From Metridium senile (lineage: Eukaryota; Cnidaria; Anthozoa; Actiniaria; Metridiidae): DNA of 64,000 bases. Position 1 is the stretch's first letter. Each line of letters begins with the position of its first letter. The notes under the pieces were generated by a model. That model was not told the origin of the DNA. It ran no database searches and worked only from the letters and a program-made list of their open reading frames with translations. The stretch is from positions 38,177,316 to 38,241,315 of the forward strand of contig OX459096.1 in the NCBI GenBank assembly GCA_949775045.1, in the 5' to 3' direction. Position numbers and translations under genes: made by a program. Positions 37,101 to 47,747 of this stretch are shown here, piece by piece.

Positions 37101-39373
37101 GTCAATCAATCAGTCATTCAATCATTCAGTGATTCAATCAGTCAATCAATCAGTCCTTCAGTCAGTCAGTCAGTCAGTCAATCAATCAGTTATTCAGCCA
37201 ATCATGCAATCAGTCGATAAATCAGTCAATCAATCAGTCAGTCAGGCAATCAGTCAATCAGGCAATCAATCAGTCATCTAATCAATCAGTCAATCAGTCA
37301 TTGAGTCAATCAATCAGTCATTCATTCAATCAGTCAATCAATCAGTCAATCAGTCAGTCAGTCAATCAGTCAGTCCTTCAATCAATCAATCAGTCAAACA
37401 ATCAGTCAATCAATCAGTTATTCAGCCAATCATGCAATCAGTCGATAAATCAGTCAGTCAATCAATTAGTCAATCAAACAATCAGTAATTCAGTCAACCA
37501 ACCAATCAGCACTCAACAATAATTCATTCGGTCATGCGCGTTTTACACTATGAAACTTTATTAAACGAACACACTCAACAAGAGATCATACAATTTGGTC
37601 AGTTATAAATTTATTAAAATATAAAACTAGTACGAATCGTTACGAAATATCGATTACAGGAAGCCATTTTGGATGTTGATTTTTTTTAATAAAGAATGCT
37701 TGATGAACATGATGAAAACAAAATCTAATACTAGTACATCGATTTATTTCAATAGGAATCAGTAGGTCATTAAGCTATCCCTACCAGGCCATAAACAAAA
37801 TACAGCGCTCAAAAACCGGATTTTCTATATGAAAACGGAAATTTATTTTAAACATTTTAACGTACTTGAAACGCATGGCTACAACAATACCTCCGTCGTA
37901 ATCGTTGTTTATGCAGTACTTAATCATTTATTATACCCAGAATGCAAATGATTTTCTCTCTCCTGCTATTATGCGTATTGAGTTGGTGCTTGCACATGTT
38001 TTTGGTGTTTGCGCATGCGTTTCTGACCATTATCGAACCGGTACGATGGCCCAGGTGCTCTGGGCATGAGGGTGGGTTTCTGGCCATCAAATAAACTGGT
38101 TCTTTTGTCTTCAGTTACTGATCAAAAACCCGACGTTTTAACCGATTACTAAGATGAGTGTGTTGAAATTAATTCTGATCCGAGGCAATAAAAAGAAGTG
38201 AAACAAAAATAAAATGTTTAAAATTCGAGAAATCGACTTAAATAAATATATAAAATATTAAATATTAAAAATAGTGATATGATAGGAAAACTTTAAAATA
38301 TTAAAGTACTATTCTTCATATTTATTAATTTTCTATCCTACGTTTTTCGTATTAATTCTGGTTATTTCCAAGTCCACATAAGCGATAATGACTTATCAAT
38401 TATGTTCACTAGTAAAGCTTTAAAAGCACAGCCAGCTTGGCACCAGATAACGGCCTGAATTAAAGCCCGTAATCGTCGTTACCAAGACGACATGGAAAGA
38501 CATCAAAACAGTTAAATAAAATGAAGCCATTAACTTTACTTGTTAAATGTTATCTTTCTAATATATCTTGAATATGACTTTGGCGAAATGACTGTAAATA
38601 ATCGAATAATTATTTGCTTGTTCTTTTGTCAAGATAAATCTCGCTTCTTCTTAATTATTAAGACTTATTCAGAAATTTACTTTATTCATAAAATTTCTTG
38701 CAATTAAGTCAAAAAGTCACTCATGAAATACTAAAAAGTATTGTAAAATATTTGCTTGTTCTTTTGCCAAGATAAATCTCGCTTTTTCTTAATTATTAAG
38801 ATTTATTCAGAACTTTACTTCTTAAATGGTATATTCATGAAATTTCTCACCTTGTAAATAAGTCAAAAAACCACTCGTGAAATAGTAGAAAATATTGTAA
38901 AATAATTTGCTTATTCTTTTCAATTGTTTATCTTATTTTTAATTAAGATAAATCCCATCCTTCTTGAGAGTGAGGCTCTTGTTCTAAGTTCGTTGGTTGT
39001 TCTTTGGTAAAAGTGTGGATGTAGTTTTCAGAACATGCTCTTAAACTATTTCTTATATATAAAAAAATATAATTTTTAATAACTCAATTTATTGTAAGAT
39101 TTCATCAAATTTTACAGTCGGAACGAATCTATATTATAGTTTCAACAAATTGTCTTAAAAACTTCTATTCAAATGCTCAATGGAAACGTGCTCAGAATTT
39201 CAAGAAGTAATGATACTTTGTTTTATTTATTTTTTTTACATTTAAGATCTCATATTGAGATATGCCGCTAGTAGGCAGCATGTATTATGTAAAGATAAAC
39301 CTTGCTTACCTGCTTGAGCAGTTGGTAAAACCCACCCAGCTATCACTACAAGAACCACACTTGGGCTAAACAT
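34111..39373 (-). CDS. BAMBI-like kinase-less TGF-beta/BMP receptor relative
   Basis: Three exons on the minus strand (39310-39373, 36620-36835, 34111-34373) join in frame to 180 residues, with GT donors, AG acceptors and phase 1 at both introns. Residues 1-21 form a signal peptide (MFSPSVVLVVIAGWVLPTAQ). Residues 26-87 hold ten cysteines in the order of a TGF-beta/BMP type I receptor ectodomain: CxC, C, C, C, GCL, C, then CCKNKDLCN. A hydrophobic segment (about 125-147) is the single membrane span, and about 33 basic residues follow to TAA at 34111. There is no GS box or kinase. In the TGF-beta family, BAMBI is the known kinase-less decoy. This tail is shorter than the one I recall for BAMBI and lacks a recognisable BAMBI tail, so I call it BAMBI-like rather than BAMBI. 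A three-finger (Ly6-type) surface protein is the alternative. Confidence 0.78.
36534..36552. repeat. Poly-C tract
   Basis: About 18 consecutive C in intron 2 of the minus-strand gene, 70 bp past the exon 2 donor. Confidence 0.85.
36885..37520. repeat. Tetranucleotide array (CAAT/CAGT)
   Basis: Roughly 640 bp of interleaved TCAA, TCAG and TCAT four-base units, with a partial higher-order repeat (GTTATTCAGCCAATCATGCA occurs at about 37189 and 37419). It lies in intron 1 of the BAMBI-like gene, about 50 bp upstream of exon 2 in transcript sense. Long stop-free frames here are artefacts. Confidence 0.92.
38602..38910. repeat. Diverged tandem duplication of about 150 bp
   Basis: ATTTGCTTGTTCTTTTGTCA through AAATACTAAAAAGTATTGTA is followed by a second copy from 38750 with small changes, and a third partial start at about 38900. 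It lies in intron 1 of the BAMBI-like gene. Confidence 0.75.
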
Positions 39374-41278
39374 CAAAATGAAACAACAAAACCAAACAGC
39401 AAGGAGCGCCCAAAATAAGAACGCTAAACTAAACTGTAATATAGTTCAAGCTTGTGGCGATCATATTAAATGCATTAAGAATAGCTGTTATATGAGTACT
39501 TCACAAGATCAAATTAAACTTCTGCGCTATGATTGGCTACTTCATGGCTAGGTGAATAAGGCTGTTGGTTTTGTTTGTTTTGAAACAAAATTGCTGCAGG
39601 TCCCGAACTTTGAGAAGCCACACGTTGCTTAGAGCAAAGCTACGTTTTTGACAGATTACTATGAAATAATGTAAAATGTAAAACACAAATAAAAAGTTAA
39701 GTTTATATGAAGAGAAACTCTAAAGGTTTTAATTCTAGCCAATTCAACAGTTGAAATGATAATTCATTCATTTATAATTTGAATCAACCGCTATATTGTT
39801 TCTAGAAAACATTACTGAAAATTGTTGAAAAACTAGAGTGAGTAAAACATATGAAAAAAAAAACCCAATCCTTTTATCTTTCTTATCAAAATGGTTTATT
39901 TGATTGTCTCAAACTGGTTATAATGTAGATATATTAACTTCTTCTTTTTTCACGAGTTTTCACTAATTTACGATAATAAGGCATTTAACTGGAAGCAACT
40001 GGACACTAAGGCGCCATTCAAGAAACACACACTTAAATGGACTATTGTCCATATAAGAGGATCAAATGTTTAGCATGAACATTTGTTAAAGAACAAGAAC
40101 AAAAACTTGTGAAGTGAAATGAAACCATAGCTTGTAAATTCAATACATAGTTCAATATATGAATGCTCGATATCTTTCCGCTTTAAATACAAAAACTTGA
40201 GAGCAAAAATCGATATCAATAGTTCCGGGACTGGGACAATCTTTCAAGATAAAAGCCATGTAAACAAGTTAGAAAATAAAGCTTATGGTGAAAACAGGTT
40301 TTTCGTGATTAATTAGAGTAAATCCGTATAAGCTTTTTGTGCGCCATGTTTAGAAGGATGATGACATAATTGTTAAAGTGTTCGCTTTTTTTCATACATT
40401 ACATGCTATAAGAAATAAATTAACACGTTTTTACTGTCACTCAGGTTAGGACGTATTTTTAAGTAGTTTTTCGACATTTCTGAGCTAAAGATCTTGTATG
40501 TTTTTACTTGTGATTCAATAAGGCGCTACCGTTTGTCTCAAAGCACAGGATGAGTGGTAGTGGCACGAAATGACGCGCGCGTCAAATTGGCGCCAAAACG
40601 CCGGCACTTGCTATCAGTACAAGCTGGTTTATTTGTTGAGTAGTTGAGCTAAGCGATTCCATGTTCATTTTGTTAAATTCAAGACAGCTTAGCTGTTTTT
40701 GTATAATTGAGAAAATCACTAGTTTTAAGGGATGAAGCGGTAAAACGACTTATTGTAGAGTTCTAATAAAGTTATTATTAAAATATATACACTTTCCATA
40801 ACACCTATTTCTAATTTTCAACTGGTTAAACGATGTCTAGTAAGAAAACCTACATGACAACAGTTCTGTTCACGTCAAAACAGCAGATATAAATTATTAA
40901 TTCAGCCTTTTAACTACCATGTATTATATTTTCAGCCATTTTCAACGAAAAAGTTTGTGACAAGGCAAAAAAACCCTGGTATTTTTCAAGGTATAATTTA
41001 CGCCAAATTTAAGATGTAATTTTCCCTTGTTGTTAAAATGCAGAAAAGTGGGTGGTTGGATTTTGATAAAACTGTTATGGTGATATCCATGATTTATTTC
41101 TGTCTGACATGATGATATTGCAATTTGGTTATTAATATAGTTGACAAAACCAAGAAACACTTCGGTAAGCAAATTTTCGATGATTTTCGATTGATCAATA
41201 GCCATTGAAAGCTCAATTTTTTTTATTAGTTCTGGTCGTTTTGCCTGAGCATTTATAATACTTATCATTACCAGTATT

Positions 41279-41586
41279 TACACCTATTTTAAGTATCGTT
41301 GTCAATACAATTAAAGCTACAGTCCACACTCTGAAGCCTGCAAAGGATGTTGGTCAGTTCGTTTCTGTGCTATCGATTTATTCATAATATATTTTGGTTG
41401 CACGATTTTTGTGTTATATGATCATAAAACGTTTTTGCAGTGGTAGATGATGAAACAAACATTTCTTTAGAAAACGCGTAATAAATTATAAATTCTGGTC
41501 ATAATACCGACATCCTTTGCAAGTTTCATAGTGCTGTAGACTAGACTGTAGCTTTGGCTGCGACAACGATTTTTGTAACTGGTGTA
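41279..41586. mobile_element. MITE, TACACCTATTT family, copy 2
   Basis: It shares termini, the AGCTACAGTCCACACTCTGA word, GCAAAGGATGTTGGT and a central AAACAAACATTTCTTTA with the copy at 21560-21847. This confirms a dispersed family of about 290-310 bp. Confidence 0.82.
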
Positions 41587-42229
41587 AAATTATATATATG
41601 ATATGCAGTTGTGCTTCTTAAACATTTAAGAAAGATAATTACACAAGACTTTAGGTCTCCAAAGATGATTAGAAAATTACGAAAAAGTTAAAAATAGATG
41701 ATGGAAACACAAATATAAAATTGAAACTTCAGTTTAGCAACAGTTTAAAAACGAAATACGGCCTTTTGTTTCGCTATTGTACAGTGTTGTTTTGCTCATA
41801 TACGAGTTAAAATTTTCCTAATTAATTAAATTTAGATTTTATGTTTTCCATATTTCTTAGTTATAAAACTTATTATATTACCATTTTTTCAATTCTCTAT
41901 ATTTAAACCAAAGCCTGTTTTTCATGCTTATTGAATGTAGACATAAATTCATAATATGTATATTATTATAGAATATATATCTATTAGTCTTGTAAACTAA
42001 TCGAACGCAGAATAAAGGGGATATACCCAACAGCAGATGGCGCTAAGAAAGTAAATACTTGTGGTACCATTGCTCTTGTAGCGTCTTGACTGACTATTTT
42101 GAATCTTATCTGCAGTGTTTATTCAAGATATCTTCAGATGTAAACACTAATCGTCATAATTTTTTGATCATTTGTTCTTGTCTTACTTTTATATATTCTT
42201 TTGTTCCTAGTTGTTTTAAGCGTTGAATG

Positions 42230-42840
42230 AAAAGTTAATGAATTGATAAATGAATGAATAACTGAATAACTGAATGAATGAATGAATGAAAAAAAGAATG
42301 AATGAATAAATCGATAAAAGAAAGAAAGAATGAAGGAAGGAAAGAATGAATAAATGAATGAATAACTGAATGAATGAATGAATAAATAAATGAATGAATG
42401 AATGAAAAAACAGAAAGAAAGAAAGAAAGAAAGAATGAATATATGAATGGATGAATGAATCAACGAATCAGTGAATCAATGAAAAAAAGAATTTATAAAT
42501 GAATGAATTAATGAATGAATGAATAACTGAATGAATAACTGAATGAATGAATGAATGAATGAATGAATGAATGAATAACTGAATGAATGAATGAATGAAA
42601 AAAAGAAAGAATGAATAAATGAAAGAAAGAAAGAATGAATAAATGAAAGAAAGAAAGAAAGAAAGAAAGAATGAATATATGAATGGATGAATGAATCAAC
42701 GAATCAGTGAATCAATCAATCAAAAAAAGAACTTGTAAATGAATGAATTAATGAATGAATCGGATGGATGGATGGTTTTGTGGATAGATAGATGGATAAA
42801 TGAATGAATGGGTGGATGAATTAATTAATTAATGAGCCGG
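42230..42840. repeat. Tetranucleotide array (GAAT/GAAA)
   Basis: Interleaved GAAT, GAAA and GGAT units. It shows an internal duplication: AATATATGAATGGATGAATG followed by AATCAACGAATCAGTGAATC occurs at about 42436 and 42672. Minus-strand frames rich in Ser-Phe-Ile-His are artefacts. Confidence 0.92.
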
Positions 42841-43051
42841 CAGCTGAGGAAAAAACTCGAAGTGAAAGTAGTGTCACCTACCATTTAAAATAATGATATT
42901 AAAAAACACCCTTTTCTCATGATATTCATAATCTTCAACCAAGCTCTTAATTAAACTGACAGTCTATTGAAATGGTTTTCATATGATTGTTAATAATAGT
43001 AATATGCATGATAACTCTCTCGATTTATGAACACCTTACAGTAATAATCGT

Positions 43052-43274
43052 TATACAACTGTTTCTAAAACGTTTAATACTGAATAGTGTATTCCAAGAC
43101 CGAAATGTATTCTGGGGCATGTAATATTGTTCAAAGTAAAACGAATAATTATTTATTTTAATTTAATTTAGTGTAATTCATCTGAAACAAGATACTAGCT
43201 ACATATAGACAGTAAATCGCTGTATACCCACAATGCCATTGGGTCTTAGATTGCACTATTCAGTAGCTGTATAC
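43052..43274. mobile_element. MITE, GTATACAGCTATTTC family, copy 2
   Basis: Left end TATACAACTGTTTCTAAAAC, right end CAGTAGCTGTATA, with interior CCGAAATGTATTC and GTAATATTGTTCAAAGTAAA shared with 14771-15060. Confidence 0.75.
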
Positions 43275-44594
43275 GGCCTGATCAAAAGCAAAAAGACGAT
43301 GATCGCAAGGGACTTTGGGATATCCGAACTAGTCAAATTCATCATTGTTTCGCGCTATATGCAAATATTTACCGCCAAATATGTTAATTCATATCTCTAT
43401 ATAAAAGCTAAGCGTAACCGTTAAACATTCATTCAAAGTACTACTGTCAAGCCTCCGGGTAAGTTAATCTCGATTTCCAAGTAACATATAAACTTCGTAA
43501 TTTCTAACTGTATAATATAACATATTGCAGATTTCGAACATAAAGCAACACCATGTCACGACTTACTATAATTCAAGTTCTAAAGCTGTTTGAAACCTGT
43601 TGCAAAGCTTAGTACTTGAATCATCATCTGTTTAAGTCTTGTTAATTCTCGTGAACCCACTAGCTGTCACTAGTTTCTCTACTGAATGAACTATATTACG
43701 CTAACAACAATTGTTCACATACAAATAAATAAATAAAATTGAATTTATTGAAACATGTGGTCCCATTACCCATGGCGGAGCTTCGTAATTGATTATTGTT
43801 ATATAAGTTCCATTGTTGTTTCATTGTTATTGTTTTTTTTAGTACAAGAAATATAATCGTATAAATATCTAACACACATATTCTTAAAAATGCTTGTAAT
43901 TTCTAAACTAGCTGATAGGCGAAAAGCGAGTGGCGATTGCGCGACGAGAAAGGAGTTGTAGGTCTTTAATATTGATGATAAATACCTCTTGGGTGGAAAT
44001 AAATAGCGAAATAGGAAGAATAACATACTTATTACTGTAGTGAATTGGGTAAAGAGTTCACTACACAATTCCTTTTCTTTCTCTGTGAGATTAAGAAATC
44101 TTGCTCAAATAAAGCATTTTCTGTAAGAAGAGAACAAAAACATTTTTTTATTTTTTTTATTTTAGGAGTTAAAACTCCTAATACAAAATGTTTTTTTTTT
44201 ACAAATACATAGATTAATTTATAAATATCTTTTTACTGATATGTACATACACAGATTTTTACGATTTCTTTTTTCATAATTTTATATTTTTTTATAGTTA
44301 TTAAATTAATATATGTATTTAGTATTGTAAATAAGCCAAATTAAAAAACCCCTAGGATACAGTGCTCAGCACTGCATTCATTAATTGTATATCGCCAGAA
44401 AAACCGAACGGTCATGCGCATTAGTAACGCGACACTTAGGCTTATGCTCTCAAGTTAACAGAGAATGTAGGGAACCCGAATTTCCGAAACAGTTGTATAA
44501 ATCGCTGTTTGAATTGTTACTCAGTCCGGGCGTTCACTCCGAGAACTTTTATTGAAATAAGTATATATTGCACACTCTGTCATTATAGATAAAG

Positions 44595-47500
44595 TTAAAG
44601 CCTACTTTCACGTATTGTATTATCATTGGAATGAGGTTGCCTCCTCAAATGTTTATTTTCAATGATTCTTCCATTCAAAGCATATCTTAAACAGTACTCT
44701 TCATTCTGTTGATCCACACGATGAGTTTGATGGTTTGCTGTAGAGAGTCTTCTAGACCAGATTTCTGAATTATCGTCCATTGTTGCACTCAGAGAATCGG
44801 GGTCGTCTATATTTCTATGTCGACTGCTATGAGTCGATCTAGGGGTTATTGTACGATCCTGACTGCTATTGCTTCTTGTCCCTTCGTCTATCATGATAAG
44901 GGGTAACCGCCTTGACGTTGGACTGGCTGCCGAATAGCTGCGTTGGTGATTATAGGGAGCGCCTTGTGATGAATCATCATCATTATCATCGTTATCATCT
45001 CGTGAGATTCCAGCACAGCAAGGGATTCGGGCTATCAGTGTTACTAATGGATGAGTAGTTTGTGGAGAAGCCTGAGTACGAGGTTGAGGAATGGTAGTTG
45101 GAGTGAGGTCTAAGCTAACCTGACTAGCAGTACCCCTAGAACTGTCATCCCTAAAACTTGCAGAATGTGGTCTTAGTATTCCATTTGGGTGTAAGTGTCT
45201 AGGGTTTGAAGCTTCATAACTGTGTGGGCCCCTTGGGTACATATCATCTGATTGAAATTCACAATCTTTACCCATCTCGGGTTTCCAGAAGAGAATGTAT
45301 ATCTTCGGTACGAATATAAACCCAAGAATTATAATCTGAGTGGCTATAGTAGTTAAACAAATCAATGTTGTGTGGTGAAATCCAAAGGAAGTACTAAAGA
45401 AAACAGCAGCGTAGATGCCCCATGTGATATAGATACAAATCATTGTAAATAAGATCAACTTTGCTTCTGAGAAGTTGAAGGGACGATTTCTTGATTTGAA
45501 TGCTCGTATTGTAGTCACAATGACAATACTGAATAAGTACAAGAACGAGAAAACATACCACGAAGCATTTGTGTTTGTGCATACATTGATTTCTTCCTTG
45601 GTGTTGATAGTTTTCGTGGAAACATAAGGAGGGCTGATTATAACCCATAAAGTACAAAACAGCAATTCTATAATAGTCAGAAATAAAGCGTTTATAGTTT
45701 GCTTCTGGGCATAGCTTACCACACGCCATCTTGAAATCATGTTCTTTCTCTTGCACGTTATCAGTCCAATTTTGACCCAAACTAAAGAGAGTGAGAGTGT
45801 CAGTGTTGTTGGTACAACTACTGCTTGTATTTTGCACATGTTGTCTGTAGGGTAGCCAATGAATGCAAAGGGTACAAGTACACCGATAGAAATACTCCAA
45901 AGTAGAAAGAAGTTAACATCACTACCCCATCCACTGACAACAGCTGAAGACTTGTACTTTAAAAACAAACCAAAGATAATAAAAGCCAAGAAAAACGATA
46001 TCATAGAAACAGCAACTAATGTAACTCCACCACTATCACCCCAGTCGTAATACTTTGGCAGTTTCTTCTTGCACGATGTTCTTCTTTTGTTTGGACGAGT
46101 GCCCTCAGGGCAGGTCATGCACTTGACTGCATTAATACTACTGCTAAAGGTGCCTTCTTGGCAAACCTTGCATTTCCAGCAGCATTTTGAGCCTTCAAAA
46201 TCTCTATAGTGTCCAGGCTCACAAAATGTACCACAGGATTCAAGAGGTTGAAATCCCCTGGGCCATTCAATAATATCATTAGTAATGTACAGTTTATCTT
46301 GATAACTTTTGTAAAAGCCAGCTTTGTGAATCTGTACCCCATTAAGGTCTTGTTTCAAATGGAAGACAGTGTACGAGCTAATTACATTTCCATTCTTGTC
46401 TAAAGAAACTGTTCTATTGTATAAACTCTGGAAAGTGAATGGACCTTTAAACATTTGCTTCAAGATATTTTGCCTGGTGAGTTTTTGAAGACACTGTTCT
46501 TTAACAGTGCTTGCATTGGTACTCTTAATATCTTTGCAGATATTCTTTATAACATGCGTAGCAGACATTACAGCATCAATCACATGGATAGCGTTGGAGA
46601 AGGACAATACTTGGCTTACCCATCCAAACTTCTCTTTCCCGCTGCATGTTCTTCTTCCATCTCCTTTACTCTCTAGATCAATCTGGGCTCTTTCTGGAAC
46701 ACGACAGTGAAACATGTTTTCCCACAACATTTTAAACCAAGGATTCCATGTGTTTACCATGGGATTTAAACTGGTAAAATAGTTGGTAAACTCGTTAACA
46801 ATCTCAGGTTCTCTATCAATAACTATCATTCCTTGGAGCGTCTCGGCATGTTTGTTGACGATATCAGATGGTAGCATGTCTGTACTGATCCATAACTTAC
46901 TTCGAAGTTGTATATAGCTTGCTTGTTGAATGACATTCATAGTATCAGTCAAAGAAGCAAAAAGTACAATAATATGAGTTGTTTTCGATACATTTACTTG
47001 ACTTACTACAGATCCTATTAGTGCAGTGTCCTCTGATAGTAGTTCATCGATGTCTATGCATATTCCTTGTGCTCTTGCAAGGTTTTTAAACTCCAGTGAT
47101 AATGACTTCCAGTGTAGGTCATCACTGACAAGAAGTCCAACATGCTTCCATCCAAAGTGAGAAATTATTTTCGCGATTACTTGTGGTTTGTTCGATCCAA
47201 TGACAACAGTTCTAGAAAACGAAGGAAATCTTGACTTGTCGCTTAAAATACCTGAAGTTGACGCATAGCCCACTTGAGGGATATTAAAAGCACTTAAGAT
47301 ATTGTTGACGGCGATGTTGAGCTGTGTACTACCTGCTCCTACTATTGACACGAGTTTACCATCACACAAAGTAGATTTATGCAAGCCACAACTTCTGCTG
47401 CCTTCGTTGATACTTGAGTAACGCTCTTCAGAAAGAAAACTTAAAGTACTTTTCAAGGCGTTTTGTTTACTGTCACAAGTATCTCTCACGTCATATCCGA

Positions 47501-47747
47501 GGGTTAGGTTCCACGGAAGAAGCTTTTCGGTATTGACTTTATTAACAGTGTACATCATCGCCTCAATCAGAACTATGCCGTTCATATTCATGTCTATACA
47601 CTTCTCCTGCCAAGAAAGATGCGCGGGAAAAAGCCCGCCAAAAATCACGTGCCCAGGTTGATATGCTGATGTAACGTTTATATCAGTTGAAGAACTTGTC
47701 GACGAAAAGAGTACCGACAAAATACTTATACAGCGTAGGGCATTCAT
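44595..47747 (-). CDS. Class C GPCR, metabotropic-glutamate-receptor-like (A)
   Basis: A single 1050-codon exon encodes a complete class C receptor. A signal peptide (about 1-21) precedes a Venus-flytrap ligand domain (about 30-500), the cysteine-rich NCD3G linker (about 503-572; CGTFCEPGHY, CCWKCKVC), seven membrane helices (about 573-820, ending in FVPKIYILFWKPE) and a 225-residue tail with Ser-rich and DDNDDNDDD stretches. By hand alignment to mGluR1, the amino-acid-binding positions are T141 (S165), T164 (T188) and D290 (D318). The tyrosine expected near residue 213 (Y236) is not seen; the local sequence is DDLHWKS. The ligand is therefore open. The C-terminus ESRL fits a class I PDZ ligand. 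A strong acceptor (TTCTCTTCAG, ending at 47780) suggests a 5' UTR intron. AATAAA (minus) at 44548-44553 is a good polyadenylation signal. Confidence 0.93.
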   Translation of the reverse strand: MNALRCISILSVLFSSTSSSTDINVTSAYQPGHVIFGGLFPAHLSWQEKCIDMNMNGIVLIEAMMYTVNKVNTEKLLPWNLTLGYDVRDTCDSKQNALKSTLSFLSEERYSSINEGSRSCGLHKSTLCDGKLVSIVGAGSTQLNIAVNNILSAFNIPQVGYASTSGILSDKSRFPSFSRTVVIGSNKPQVIAKIISHFGWKHVGLLVSDDLHWKSLSLEFKNLARAQGICIDIDELLSEDTALIGSVVSQVNVSKTTHIIVLFASLTDTMNVIQQASYIQLRSKLWISTDMLPSDIVNKHAETLQGMIVIDREPEIVNEFTNYFTSLNPMVNTWNPWFKMLWENMFHCRVPERAQIDLESKGDGRRTCSGKEKFGWVSQVLSFSNAIHVIDAVMSATHVIKNICKDIKSTNASTVKEQCLQKLTRQNILKQMFKGPFTFQSLYNRTVSLDKNGNVISSYTVFHLKQDLNGVQIHKAGFYKSYQDKLYITNDIIEWPRGFQPLESCGTFCEPGHYRDFEGSKCCWKCKVCQEGTFSSSINAVKCMTCPEGTRPNKRRTSCKKKLPKYYDWGDSGGVTLVAVSMISFFLAFIIFGLFLKYKSSAVVSGWGSDVNFFLLWSISIGVLVPFAFIGYPTDNMCKIQAVVVPTTLTLSLSLVWVKIGLITCKRKNMISRWRVVSYAQKQTINALFLTIIELLFCTLWVIISPPYVSTKTINTKEEINVCTNTNASWYVFSFLYLFSIVIVTTIRAFKSRNRPFNFSEAKLILFTMICIYITWGIYAAVFFSTSFGFHHTTLICLTTIATQIIILGFIFVPKIYILFWKPEMGKDCEFQSDDMYPRGPHSYEASNPRHLHPNGILRPHSASFRDDSSRGTASQVSLDLTPTTIPQPRTQASPQTTHPLVTLIARIPCCAGISRDDNDDNDDDSSQGAPYNHQRSYSAASPTSRRLPLIMIDEGTRSNSSQDRTITPRSTHSSRHRNIDDPDSLSATMDDNSEIWSRRLSTANHQTHRVDQQNEEYCLRYALNGRIIENKHLRRQPHSNDNTIRESRL

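Larger units (their letters stand above)
39374..44594. other. Intergenic between BAMBI-like gene and first class C GPCR
   Basis: About 5.2 kb, AT-rich. It holds two MITEs (41279-41586, 43052-43274), a long GAAT-type microsatellite (42230-42840), and a small hairpin TTAGGAGTTAAAACTCCTAA near 44162. Scattered short frames lack recognisable domains, so I call none. Confidence 0.55.

Noticed and set aside
36885..37520. Possible CRISPR-like or structured array because of regular short repeats
   Set aside because: The units are interleaved tetranucleotides without unique spacers, in a eukaryotic intron. It is a microsatellite.
40942..41268. 108-codon minus-strand frame
   Set aside because: No domain or homologue recognised, and no supporting splice sites or repeat-protein signature.
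42134..42699. Minus-strand frames rich in Ser, Phe, Ile and His
   Set aside because: Translations of the GAAT/GAAA microsatellite.
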